64,000 nt of DNA from Desulfuromonadales bacterium (GTDB taxonomy: Bacteria > Desulfobacterota > Desulfuromonadia > Desulfuromonadales > BM103), in NCBI GenBank assembly GCA_014860225.1, contig JACZKE010000006.1:1-64000 (forward strand). The letters are read 5' to 3'. The notes under the pieces are model-generated. The model was not told where the DNA came from. It made no database searches and saw only the letters and a list, made by a program, of their open reading frames with translations. How positions within the stretch are numbered: position 1 is the stretch's first letter; every line of letters starts with the position of its first letter. Shown here in pieces: positions 51,371 through 60,092 of this stretch. Made by a program: the position numbers and the translations under genes.

Positions 51371-52134
51371 CTGAAGACGCCTTTGAGCTGATCCCCAACC
51401 TGCTCGCCGAGCTGTTTCTTCTCGGTTTCCAACCGCTGGTTGACTTCGCCTTCGAGTTTCATCTTGTACTGATCAAACCCTTGCTTTTTGACCTCGGCCA
51501 TGGCCCGGTCCGTTAGCTCTTGAAGCACCTGCTCGGCTATTTGTGTTGGCGTAGCCCCGGTTTCGCCGCCGAGATTGTTCAGCTCGATTTCCGGCAGCTT
51601 CAGATCGTAATCCTTGTTCAACTGCACCAGCCTGGCGTGGATGTTGCCTGCGGTGAACAGCAACTTGCGGATGATCAGCTTCGGTTCCGCCCCGCCAGTT
51701 TTAACGGCAGAGGAGGGTGGCGATGTTGCAGAAGTCCCGATCGAAAGATTTCGCTTGAGCTCAGCCAGATTGTTCTTGCCAATCTCGTTCAATTCGAAAA
51801 AAACTTCTGGAGCCTGTACAGTGATTTGCTCGATGATGGTCACCTCTTCCGAAAGCGACCTGAGATCAATCCGGATCGCAATTTCACCAAGTGAAAAAGC
51901 CTGCGGTGCAGCGAAATCCGGCGGATTACCGACTGCAACATTGTGAATCACTCCAGAGCCGTCTTTCAGGCCGATCTGTACGCTGCCCACCCGCACTGCC
52001 GTCTGCGTTGCTTGCGACCCGTAGGTTTCGATCGCCGTTTTGACAATGCCATCAAGATTGGACAACAAGTAGTAGATTGCGAATCCTATAGTGAGCACCA
52101 GCACCAGAACCGCTCCCAGAGCCATCTTTTTCAT
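51364..52134 (-). CDS. AsmA-like membrane-anchored protein
   Basis: This 256-residue protein has one N-terminal transmembrane helix (ALGAVLVLVLTIGFAIYYLL) and a periplasmic part. VRVGSVQIGLKDGSGVIHNVAVGNPPDF and ITVQAPEVFFELNEIGKNNL resemble the start of AsmA/DUF748-type beta-rich proteins linked to outer-membrane lipid transport. The C-terminus is a charged helix (VLQELTDRAMAEVKKQGFDQYKMKLEGEVN region). It is much shorter than the full AsmA family, so it may be a minimal version. Function is inferred only. Confidence 0.7.
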   Translation of the reverse strand: MKKMALGAVLVLVLTIGFAIYYLLSNLDGIVKTAIETYGSQATQTAVRVGSVQIGLKDGSGVIHNVAVGNPPDFAAPQAFSLGEIAIRIDLRSLSEEVTIIEQITVQAPEVFFELNEIGKNNLAELKRNLSIGTSATSPPSSAVKTGGAEPKLIIRKLLFTAGNIHARLVQLNKDYDLKLPEIELNNLGGETGATPTQIAEQVLQELTDRAMAEVKKQGFDQYKMKLEGEVNQRLETEKKQLGEQVGDQLKGVFSY

Positions 52135-52207
52135 TGTGTACCTCTTGCATTTTTATGAGTGACTGCGACTTCCTCTCAAAGCACCATTCCGTTCCAGAGT
52201 TACAGCA

Positions 52208-52573
52208 TTACTTCGGTCGTTTCAGTCGGTCAGCCAGGGCGGCGAAGGGTGAATGGGCGAGCGAGGGGCCTTTCTGGCGATCAGCAGGTCCGTCTGACAT
52301 GCGCTGTTCCTGGATTCCGCGGGTATGCTCGTGGTCATGACAGTAAAGGCACAGCAGCTCCCAGTTGCTGCCGTCAGGCGGATTGTTGTCGTGGTTGTGG
52401 TCCCGGTGGTGCACCGTCAGCTCGCGTAGCTTCTTGCCCTCGAATTCGCGGGTGCAGCGGCCGCAGACGTGGGGAAAGAGTTTCAGTGCCTGCTCCCGGT
52501 ATCCGTTCTGACGGAGCTGCTCTTCCTTGCGCATCTCCGCGACGATGTGGTCAAGCTTATTTGGATCATTCAT
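52208..52573 (-). CDS. HNH nuclease domain protein (YajD-like)
   Basis: This 121-residue protein has an HNH fold with two zinc CxxC pairs (CGRC and CLYC) and the catalytic ELTVHHRDHNHDNNPPDGSN segment. It closely resembles YajD of E. coli, whose cellular role is not settled. No methylase or phage gene is nearby, so it is not part of an evident restriction or mobile system. It follows the Kef-type gene by 8 bases on the same strand, so the two are probably cotranscribed. Confidence 0.85.
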   Translation of the reverse strand: MNDPNKLDHIVAEMRKEEQLRQNGYREQALKLFPHVCGRCTREFEGKKLRELTVHHRDHNHDNNPPDGSNWELLCLYCHDHEHTRGIQEQRMSDGPADRQKGPSLAHSPFAALADRLKRPK

Positions 52574-52581
52574 GAAACCTC

Positions 52582-54546
52582 CTAAAGCGGATGCCCGTGC
52601 AGAAGCTCACTGGCACGCTGCACATCTTCTGAGCTGCCAAGCAACATCAGGGTGTCACCCGGTTCGATGCAAAAAGATCCCGCTGGGTTGTAAATGGTTC
52701 GTTCCTGGCGGATGACTCCGACCACGGTGACGCCGGTCAGATTGCGCAAGTCAATCTCGGCAAGGCTGGCGTCGAGGTATGGCGAATCGTCCGGAACCGC
52801 CTGGTAGTCGAGGCGTCCTCCTTCGAGAATTGACAGACCATGGCTCGGGACTCCTTTATGCATCATCGAGGTGTAGTGCTTCTGACGCAACTCTGAGAGC
52901 ACATGCAAGATATGCCCTTCACTGCGGTTAAAGCGGCGCATCAGGTTGGCGCCGAGTTGCAGGCTGGCCTCGAATTCGTCGGGAATGACCTCGTCGGCGC
53001 CGAGTTGGCAAAGGTGCTCAAGCTCAGCGACGTAGCGAGTCCTGGCCAGGATGTAGAGGTCAGGATTGCTCTGGCGGGCGATGCTGATGGTCCGCGCCAG
53101 GGCAGCAGGGTCATTGATCGCCAGTACCAGTGCCTTAGCGCGCATAACCCCGAGTTCGCTGAGCACCTCGGCCGAGGCAATGTCGCCGTAAACGATGAAC
53201 TCACCTTCGCGACGTCCCTTGCTGACATTCTCGGCATTCAGCTCCACGTACAGGTGAGGGATGTCAAAGCGCCGCAGAACTTGTCCGACGTTGCGTCCCG
53301 AGAGACCGTAGCCGGCGATCAGGACGTGGCCGGACAGGTTGGCGGTGCGCTCCTGCATCTCCGGCTGCATCTTTCTCAGCGACTTATCGAACAGTACGGC
53401 GATTGCTGCAGACCAGCGTTCTGCTTGTGTGGCTAGCAGTGGTGTGGTGATCATGGTCAGAGCAATGACCGCCAAGATCACCTGGTAGGTGTTCTCGGGA
53501 ATCAGTGACAGGTCGGTAGCGGCCTTGAGGAACACAAAGGAAAATTCTCCTGCCTGAAACAGCAGCATGCCGCTCAACAGGGCGATGCGAAGTGGATAGC
53601 GACACAGAATGGTGGCAAGCGCTGCAGCGCCAAATTTCACAATGCTGATAACTACGGTTGCGGTCAGCACAAGCTGCCACTGGGCGATCACCAGGTCGAG
53701 ATTGACCAGTATGCCGATGGAGACAAAGAAGATTGCCAGGAATGTGTCGCGAAAAGGGAGGATGTCCGACAGCGCCTGATGGGCGTAAGGGGACTCGGAC
53801 AGCGCCAATCCGGCCAGGAACGCACCCAACTCTAACGAGAGCCCGACCTCAGCGGTCAACCAGGCAGTAACCAGGATCAACGCCAGGATGGTGATGCGGA
53901 ACAGTTCCTGGGAGCGTGACTTGAGAATGCTCAGCAGCATAGGTTGCAGCAGGTAACGGGAGAAAACCAGCAGTCCACCAAGCAGCAGCGCAACCTTAGC
54001 GATTTTCCAGAGGGAGAATGACAAATCCTGTCCGGCCAGCAGCGGTAGCATGACGAGAAAAAACACCACCGCCAGATCTTGTGCCAACAGGATACCCAGT
54101 GACATGCGGCCGTGTGCGGTATCAATCTCACCACGTTCGCTGAGCAGCTTGAGGACGATTGCCGTGGAAGAGAGCACCAATGCCATGGCAATGGGAATCG
54201 CGGTCTTGATGTCGAGACCACATAAAATGCCCAGGCCTATGAAGGCGGCGCCGCTGAGCAGCATCTGCGCAAGTCCGCCTCTTAACAACAGGCGCTTGAG
54301 GCGCAAAAGGCGTGTAACCGAGAATTCCAGGCCGATGGTGAAGAGCAGCAGGATAACTCCGAACTCGGCAATCACCTTGACTTGCTCAATATTCCTGATC
54401 AGATGCAGGCCGTAGGGACCGGCGATCATGCCGGAGACCAGATAGCCGATGATCGGTGATAGCCGCAGGCGGGCGAAGACCAGGCCGCTGGTCAAGGCCA
54501 GGGTGAGCAGAATCAGCAGTTCGATGAGAAATTGGTGGTCCGACAT
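52582..54546 (-). CDS. Kef-type monovalent cation:proton antiporter with RCK domains
   Basis: This 654-residue protein has an N-terminal antiporter domain of about 12 to 13 helices (about 1-385). It includes ILLLFTIGLEFSVTRLLRLK, SSTAIVLKLLSERGEIDT and LGAFLAGLALSES. A TrkA-N nucleotide-binding domain (about 405-525; VLIAGYGLSGRNVGQVL and YGDIASAEVL) and a TrkA-C domain (about 575-654) follow. Such proteins export potassium or sodium ions in exchange for protons, gated by nucleotide or thiol ligands. No KefF/KefG-type partner is seen. The gene heads an operon with the YajD-like gene. Confidence 0.92.
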   Translation of the reverse strand: MSDHQFLIELLILLTLALTSGLVFARLRLSPIIGYLVSGMIAGPYGLHLIRNIEQVKVIAEFGVILLLFTIGLEFSVTRLLRLKRLLLRGGLAQMLLSGAAFIGLGILCGLDIKTAIPIAMALVLSSTAIVLKLLSERGEIDTAHGRMSLGILLAQDLAVVFFLVMLPLLAGQDLSFSLWKIAKVALLLGGLLVFSRYLLQPMLLSILKSRSQELFRITILALILVTAWLTAEVGLSLELGAFLAGLALSESPYAHQALSDILPFRDTFLAIFFVSIGILVNLDLVIAQWQLVLTATVVISIVKFGAAALATILCRYPLRIALLSGMLLFQAGEFSFVFLKAATDLSLIPENTYQVILAVIALTMITTPLLATQAERWSAAIAVLFDKSLRKMQPEMQERTANLSGHVLIAGYGLSGRNVGQVLRRFDIPHLYVELNAENVSKGRREGEFIVYGDIASAEVLSELGVMRAKALVLAINDPAALARTISIARQSNPDLYILARTRYVAELEHLCQLGADEVIPDEFEASLQLGANLMRRFNRSEGHILHVLSELRQKHYTSMMHKGVPSHGLSILEGGRLDYQAVPDDSPYLDASLAEIDLRNLTGVTVVGVIRQERTIYNPAGSFCIEPGDTLMLLGSSEDVQRASELLHGHPL

Positions 54547-54911
54547 CTGTAGCGCTTTCGGAAAAATATTTGTCAGAGTGAAAAGCTCTGGTCACCAGTC
54601 TACACCATGCCTTGAAATTCATACACGATATATTGAGTTTCAGCAAGCGCCAGTAGACTTAACCGTTGAATGATGTTAAGCAGTTGATATCGTTACAACT
54701 TAAAGTCAGAGCTGCAAAGACCTGGCAATGCGTGAGCGTTAATCGTAAAAAGTCGGGCACACCAGGGTCTGGGAGAGTGTCGACAGACTTCTGGTATCGG
54801 GAATTAAGTCTTGCAGATCAAGGAATACGCGGGGTATCGTCTCAGTTAGCATCATGTGACTGGTTCTATCAGTCATAGCCTTCTTGACTTCAATAAAGGC
54901 TCATCCAGACC
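54547..54911. other. Gene-free divergent gap
   Basis: A 365-base region between the Kef-type gene and the VF530-type gene. No supported gene is seen; a 70-codon frame at 54666 lacks a ribosome binding site. Promoters for both flanking genes should lie here, but none is convincing. Confidence 0.4.
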
Positions 54912-55139
54912 ATGAGTGAACAACAAGCAAATGACCCGCTGCACGGTGTGACCCTTGAGCAGATCGTCAATAACCTGGTTGAATTTTATGGCTGGGACGA
55001 GCTGGGAAAACGCATCGACATCAACTGTTTCAACAGCAATCCTTCTGTGAAGTCCAGTCTCAAATTTCTGCGCAAGTCGCCTTGGGCAAGACAGAAGGTT
55101 GAAGTTTTGTACCTCGACATGAAAAACCACATGCGTTAA
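54912..55139 (+). CDS. VF530-type small DNA-binding protein (DUF2132)
   Basis: This 75-residue protein matches the VF530 family closely: [52 protein letters not shown] and KVEVLYLDM. The family fold is a small helical bundle proposed to bind double-stranded DNA; its role is unknown. It is monocistronic, 133 bases upstream of the Na/Pi transporter gene. Confidence 0.85.
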   Translation: MSEQQANDPLHGVTLEQIVNNLVEFYGWDELGKRIDINCFNSNPSVKSSLKFLRKSPWARQKVEVLYLDMKNHMR

Positions 55140-55272
55140 TTGCCGACTTCGATTCGGCTGGCTTGCCGCTATACTTGACAGGGCATGCAAAGCCGATTAG
55201 ATTGCGCCTCATCGGCACGGGCCGAGTTGTGAAATTGATGATGCAAGCCATTAATTCTCAAGGACTTCCCAA

Positions 55273-56958
55273 ATGATCGAACCTTTCAAAATGGGTTATA
55301 CCGCCATCGGCGGGCTCGGGATTTTCATTCTCGGCATGAAGTACCTCTCCGACAGTCTGCAGTCGCTTTCGGGAGGCCTGATCCGCAAGGCAATCTCATC
55401 AGTGACCAGCAACCGCTTCCTGGCGGTCGTGGTCGGTCTGTTCGTCACCACCTTCGTGCAGTCTTCATCGATCACAACAGTTATGGTGGTCGGCTTGACC
55501 AACGCCGGTCTGATGCAACTGACCCAGGCGATCGGCGTCATTCTCGGTGCCAACATCGGCACCACCATCACCGGCTGGATTCTGGCCGTCAAGGTCGGCA
55601 AGTACGGTTTGCTGCTGATCGCTCTCGGCGTCTTTCCCATGCTCTTTTCCAAGAACGATCGGCTCTCGGCGAGTTCCAAGGTTCTGGTTTCCCTTGGCTT
55701 GATCTTTTTCGGCCTGGAGATCATGAGCGACGCCTTTAAACCGCTACGCAGCGATGAAGGCTTCATGAACCTGATGCTGGTTCTCGATGCCCAGTCGCTG
55801 CTGAGTATTCTCGGCTGTGTTGCCATCGGCTGTCTGATGACCATGGTCATCCAGAGCAGTTCGGCGATGCTCGGTATTACCATCGCCCTTGCGGTCACTG
55901 GCGCCATCCCGCTGCATACCGCTATCGCCCTGGTCATGGGTGAAAACATCGGTACCACCATCACCGCCCAGTTCGCAGCGATCGGCGGCACCATTGTCTC
56001 ACGGCGTGCGGCGATGGCCCACAGTGTGTTTAATCTCCTCGGTGTCTTCATTATCCTGTCCATATTTGCGCACTATGTCAGCATGATCGAGAAGTTCGTC
56101 CCGGGTTTTTCAGGTTTTGTCGATGCCGAAGGCAACCACCCCTACGTTGCGGCCCACATCGCCATGGCGCATACCTTTTTCAATGTGACCGCCACCCTGG
56201 TGATGCTGCCATTTCTCAATCATCTGGCCAGGCTTGTTACCAAAATGGTGCCGGAGAAAGAGGGTGCAGTCAAAGGCTCTTTCAAGTATATCGGTGCTCC
56301 CGGCAGCATGCCGGTGGCGATGGGCATTTCGATGGTTTTCGAGGAACTCAAGCGGATGCAGGGACGTGTACACAAGGCCCTGCGCCATGCCGGCAGCTTT
56401 CTGCAGCGCGACCTCAAAGGCCGCGAGCGTTTCTATCAGAAGGTGAAAGCACTCGAAGATGAAACCGATGTAATGCAACACGAGATCACGACCTTCACCG
56501 TCACCCTGATGCAGGCCGGGAATGCCAACAAAGAACAGTCGGATAGGGCCTACAGCTATATCCGCGCAGCAGACGAGCTTGAGTCGATTGCCGACTACGC
56601 CGCCTCCCTCTGTTCATACATGAAGCGCCTCGACAAACACGAACTCGATTACAGCGAAGATGGCTGGAAAGACCTGCTCAATTTCCATCGTGAGGTGTTC
56701 GCCTTCTTCACCCATGTCTGTCGAGCCTTCAATAACGAAGATGTCAGCAGTACACGCAAGATATACGATGAAGCCAGTCGGCTCAATGATCTGGCTGATG
56801 AGGTTCGTAAAGCGCACCTCGACCGGATGAAGGAGGGCTCCTGCGGCGCTCTGCCTGCCCTGACTTTCAGCGATATGGCCGTTGCCCTGCGACGGGTCAA
56901 GAACCATACAGTCAACCTGCATGAGGCGCTCTTCCACGAAATCTCCGCAGACACCTGA
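55273..56958 (+). CDS. Na/Pi cotransporter family protein with PhoU-like tail
   Basis: This 561-residue protein has two inverted transporter repeats (about 1-330), each with the QSSS motif that binds substrate. The first reads TTFVQSSSITTVMVVGL with GANIGTT, and the second VIQSSSAMLGITIAL with GENIGTT. A PhoU-like helical domain follows (about 350-555). NptA-type proteins move phosphate with sodium; the PhoU-like tail probably regulates flux. No pst or pho genes are nearby. The direction of transport cannot be told from sequence. Confidence 0.93.
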   Translation: MIEPFKMGYTAIGGLGIFILGMKYLSDSLQSLSGGLIRKAISSVTSNRFLAVVVGLFVTTFVQSSSITTVMVVGLTNAGLMQLTQAIGVILGANIGTTITGWILAVKVGKYGLLLIALGVFPMLFSKNDRLSASSKVLVSLGLIFFGLEIMSDAFKPLRSDEGFMNLMLVLDAQSLLSILGCVAIGCLMTMVIQSSSAMLGITIALAVTGAIPLHTAIALVMGENIGTTITAQFAAIGGTIVSRRAAMAHSVFNLLGVFIILSIFAHYVSMIEKFVPGFSGFVDAEGNHPYVAAHIAMAHTFFNVTATLVMLPFLNHLARLVTKMVPEKEGAVKGSFKYIGAPGSMPVAMGISMVFEELKRMQGRVHKALRHAGSFLQRDLKGRERFYQKVKALEDETDVMQHEITTFTVTLMQAGNANKEQSDRAYSYIRAADELESIADYAASLCSYMKRLDKHELDYSEDGWKDLLNFHREVFAFFTHVCRAFNNEDVSSTRKIYDEASRLNDLADEVRKAHLDRMKEGSCGALPALTFSDMAVALRRVKNHTVNLHEALFHEISADT

Positions 56959-57105
56959 TCTCGACTTCCGCCGCAAACCCTCTTGAAATCAGGAGTCGGG
57001 TCTTATTCTCAGGTGTTAGCAACCTGTCCATTATTATTTCCCCTTCAAATCCTGTGGATGCATAAGGTATGGTGTTTGTATCCACCAACCTGAAACCGGG
57101 TCGTC

Positions 57106-57618
57106 ATGCCAAACCTGAAAACAGCCAAATCTGCTCCGATTTATATGACGCCGGCCTGTGCCTTGAGACTTCGGGCCGAACTCAAAGAAATTCTGTACAA
57201 GCTGCGGCCCGAGATGGCCAACACCGCAGCCTGGGCTGCAAGCAACGGCGACCGGAGCGAGAATGCCGATTATCATTACGCCAAGAAGAAACTTCGGCAA
57301 TATGATGGACGCATCCGTTTTCTAAGCAAGCGCCTGGAAAACGCGACCATCGTTGACCCGGTTGAGCAGGAGAAAATCGCCCACGGCAAAGCGTTCTTCG
57401 GCTCTACTGTCACCGTTGAAACCGCTGAGGGCGAAGAGAAAGTGTTCAGTATTGTCGGCGCCGATGAATTTGATATCTCGCGAGGTTACGTGAGCTGGGT
57501 TTCACCGGTCGGCCGTGCCCTGCTCGGCTCATCCGAAGGGGATGTGGTCACTTTTGCAACCCCCGGCGGCCGGACAGAACTAGAGATTATCAAGGTCGAG
57601 TACAAGGCCCTCGGTTAA
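57106..57618 (+). CDS. greB: Transcription elongation factor GreB
   Basis: This 170-residue factor enters the secondary channel of RNA polymerase and triggers cleavage of backtracked RNA. The N-terminal coiled coil carries the acidic tip NGDRSENADYHYAKKKLRQ. The C-terminal FKBP-like domain has ISRGYVSWVSPVGRALLG and GDVVTFATPGG, and the basic patch typical of GreB. An N-terminal extension of about 10 residues is present. It is followed by a small gene of unknown function on the same strand. Confidence 0.94.
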   Translation: MPNLKTAKSAPIYMTPACALRLRAELKEILYKLRPEMANTAAWAASNGDRSENADYHYAKKKLRQYDGRIRFLSKRLENATIVDPVEQEKIAHGKAFFGSTVTVETAEGEEKVFSIVGADEFDISRGYVSWVSPVGRALLGSSEGDVVTFATPGGRTELEIIKVEYKALG

Positions 57619-57674
57619 GGATGACATACGCTGGCAGCGCGCAAAGCATACAGAGCACCTTTGGAGAACAGGCT

Positions 57675-57893
57675 ATGGAAATCGATCTGGAGCAATTAAG
57701 AAACCTGATATACAGACGAACCGATGAAATTGAAAAGAGTGTTGCCGGCACCGGTTATCTGCCCAGAACCGTCATCGGCGTCGGCATTTTTCTGCTCGAC
57801 AACCATGGCGATCTCGATCTGCTGACCTCCAAACAGCAAGCCACTTTTGAAAAGTTTATCAAGCCGTTGCTGGAAACCTCTGTGCGGCGGTAG
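57675..57893 (+). CDS. Small hypothetical protein
   Basis: This 72-residue protein begins MEIDLEQLRNLIYRRTDEI and has a GTGYLPRTVIGVGIFLLDNHGDL segment. It is mostly helical, without membrane segments, cysteines or a known motif. The start at 57675 follows GGAGAACAGG at a good distance. I do not recognise the family. It lies 57 bases after greB and 95 before thyX on the same strand. Confidence 0.6.
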   Translation: MEIDLEQLRNLIYRRTDEIEKSVAGTGYLPRTVIGVGIFLLDNHGDLDLLTSKQQATFEKFIKPLLETSVRR

Positions 57894-57987
57894 GCACCCG
57901 GTGACGGACTCCTGAGCCGATTTAAAGTGTTACCCCGCTTCTCCGGCCGTCGGTTGTCCCATTGTAAAAACAACCTGGGAGCAAGTT

Positions 57988-58908
57988 ATGAACAATCAGG
58001 ATCCGGTTTTGTCCCGACCATGCAGTGGTAATCTTGACGGCATCCTCGGCATCAAATTTCCGGTCCTCGATGACGGTTTCATTCGCGTCATTGATTATAT
58101 GGGGACGGATACTTCGATCGTGCAGGCCGCGCGCGTCTCTTATGGGGCCGGCACCAGGAAAGTCAGTGAAGATCGCAGCCTGATCCGCTATCTGCTGCGA
58201 CACAGGCACACAACCCCATTTGAAATGTGTGAGCTCAAGCTGCATGTGCGGGTGCCGATGGATTGTTGGAGGCAATGGATCCGTCACAGAACGGCCAGTG
58301 TTAACGAATACTCGACCCGGTATTCCGTGGCCGTTGATGCCTGCCGCACAACACGACCAGACGAGTGGCGCACGCAATCGGAGGTCAACAAACAAGGCAG
58401 CGGTGAAGCGATCAGCGCAGAGCTTGGTGAAAAGCTGAGTGCGGCGGAAGCGGAGCTGCATGCCCTCAGCAAGGAGGTTTATACAAACCGTCTTGATTGT
58501 GGCGTTGCGAGAGAGCAGGCCCGCAAGGATTTGCCCCTTTCAACCTACACAGAAGCCTACTGGAAGGTTGATCTGCATAACCTGCTGCATTTCCTGGCTC
58601 TACGCATGGACGCGCATGCTCAATATGAGATCCGCGAGTACGCGCAAACTATCGGCCAGGAGATTGTCAGTAAATGGGTTCCATACACATGGGAAGCGTT
58701 TCTCGAATATCGTTTTAATGGCTTTTACCTGTCAGACTCTGAAACCAGGGTGATATCCCTGCTCAGCCAGGGGAAAACCGCTGAAGCCAAACAGCTGCTC
58801 TTTGAGATAAACTGGCTGGAAGACAAGCATGCGGCAATCAAGGAGTCGCGCGAAGCGACCGAGTTTAAAGAGAAGCTGCAAAAAATGGGGATACCAGTAC
58901 CATGGTAG
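57988..58908 (+). CDS. thyX: Flavin-dependent thymidylate synthase
   Basis: This 306-residue enzyme makes dTMP from dUMP with FAD and methylenetetrahydrofolate. It has the ThyX signature RHRTASVNEYSTRYS at 99-113 and flavin-contact segments RHRHTTPFEMCELK and HNLLHFLALRMDAHAQYEIREYA. The length is longer than the typical 220-260 residues because of an N-terminal extension and a C-terminal helical stretch. It replaces ThyA in many anaerobes. Its stop overlaps the radical SAM gene by 7 bases, so the two are coupled. GGGAGC precedes the start. Confidence 0.95.
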   Translation: MNNQDPVLSRPCSGNLDGILGIKFPVLDDGFIRVIDYMGTDTSIVQAARVSYGAGTRKVSEDRSLIRYLLRHRHTTPFEMCELKLHVRVPMDCWRQWIRHRTASVNEYSTRYSVAVDACRTTRPDEWRTQSEVNKQGSGEAISAELGEKLSAAEAELHALSKEVYTNRLDCGVAREQARKDLPLSTYTEAYWKVDLHNLLHFLALRMDAHAQYEIREYAQTIGQEIVSKWVPYTWEAFLEYRFNGFYLSDSETRVISLLSQGKTAEAKQLLFEINWLEDKHAAIKESREATEFKEKLQKMGIPVPW

Positions 58909-60002
58909 CAATTGACATGAACAGCTTTGAGACCGGCCCTATTCGTCCACCCAGCGAGGCGGGGAGTTATCTCCTCCGCCTGACGCGCGGCTGCCCCTGG
59001 AACAAGTGCAAGTTCTGCCGCACATACCGCAGGCTTGCCTTCGAGATTCGCGATGTCGCCGAAGTCGTGTCGGATATCGATGCCATGGCGGTGATCAGGG
59101 ACGACATAAAGAGCGGCAAGCCCGCGCTCGACCAAAATAGCTGGCTAGTTGAGAATGCCCTCCGCAGCGGCGGCACAACAGCCTTCCTCCAGGATGGCGA
59201 CTCTCTCGCCATGAAGCCCGATGCCGTCCGTCACATCCTCGGGCACTTGCATAAGCGCTTCCCGGAGATTACCAGGATAACCAGTTACGCGCGCTCCAGG
59301 ACGATGGCAAGTCGCTCCGTCGAGGATCTGACCTCCTATCGCGAGCTCGGCCTCACCCGCATTCATATCGGCATGGAGAGCGGACACGACCCCCTCCTTG
59401 AGATCATCAAAAAGGGGGCTACCGGTGATGTCCATATCCGTGGAGGCAGACGGGTCGTAGAGGCCGGGATAGAACTCAGCGAATATATTATGCCGGGGCT
59501 CGGCGGCCACGAACTCAGCAAGGGGCACGCCCTCGACTCCGCGCGTGTCCTCAATCAGATCAGTCCCGACTTTATCAGGCTCCGCACCGTGTGTCTTGGA
59601 CCCAAGCTGCCGCTCTGGGAAGAGTTCTCCTCTGGTAAATTGACCAGACTCAGCGATATCGAGATCGTAAAGGAGATTCGTACCTTTATTGCAGCCCTTG
59701 ATGTCGATGGCGCAAAGATTGTGAGCGACCACATCCTCAACCTCCTGGGCGAACTCGAAGGGCGTCTACCGACGGAGAAGGAGAAACTCCTTGGCATCAT
59801 CGATTCCTTCCTTTCTCTGCCAAAAACAGAACAAGAGCTCTTTCAGGTCGCACGTCGCGCCGGGATGCTGGAGAAACTCTCTGATCTTGACCATCAGGGG
59901 ATACGCGCCAAAGCTGAAAAGGTGTTGGCGGAGATTTATCGCCACTACGGCAAGGATGGCGTCGATGAGGCGACCCAGGAAATGATGGGACGCTATCTTT
60001 GA
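58902..60002 (+). CDS. Radical SAM protein, function unknown
   Basis: This 366-residue protein has an iron-sulfur motif RGCPWNKCKFC near residue 30. The spacing is C-x4-C-x2-C, not the usual x3 spacing, and is typical of one branch of HemN/elongator-like radical SAM proteins. TSYARSRTM, RIHIGMESGHDPLLEIIKKG and GIELSEYIMPGLGG follow. The C-terminal part is helical. Its start overlaps the thyX end by 7 bases. The substrate is unknown; co-translation with ThyX may suggest nucleotide or tRNA modification, but this is a guess. Confidence 0.82.
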   Translation: MVAIDMNSFETGPIRPPSEAGSYLLRLTRGCPWNKCKFCRTYRRLAFEIRDVAEVVSDIDAMAVIRDDIKSGKPALDQNSWLVENALRSGGTTAFLQDGDSLAMKPDAVRHILGHLHKRFPEITRITSYARSRTMASRSVEDLTSYRELGLTRIHIGMESGHDPLLEIIKKGATGDVHIRGGRRVVEAGIELSEYIMPGLGGHELSKGHALDSARVLNQISPDFIRLRTVCLGPKLPLWEEFSSGKLTRLSDIEIVKEIRTFIAALDVDGAKIVSDHILNLLGELEGRLPTEKEKLLGIIDSFLSLPKTEQELFQVARRAGMLEKLSDLDHQGIRAKAEKVLAEIYRHYGKDGVDEATQEMMGRYL

Positions 60003-60046
60003 TGGCGTCGCAAAAAGTCCATCCCATGAGTTTTTGCGAGTGCATC
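60001..60046. repeat. Palindrome after the radical SAM gene
   Basis: TCGCAAAAA (60008-60016) pairs perfectly with TTTTTGCGA (60031-60039) around a 14-base loop, extended by GATG/CATC. The T-run lies inside the right arm. It starts at the stop codon of the radical SAM gene and resembles short mobile palindromes seen in related genomes; it may act as a terminator. Confidence 0.6.
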
Positions 60047-60092
60047 ATCTTTAACTCTGCGGCAAAGTGATAGGCAAACGGAGGCACGGAGC

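Noticed and set aside
52208-52573. The HNH protein as part of a restriction or phage-defence system
   Set aside because: It matches the widespread YajD type, sits behind an ion antiporter gene, and no methylase, helicase or phage gene is nearby.
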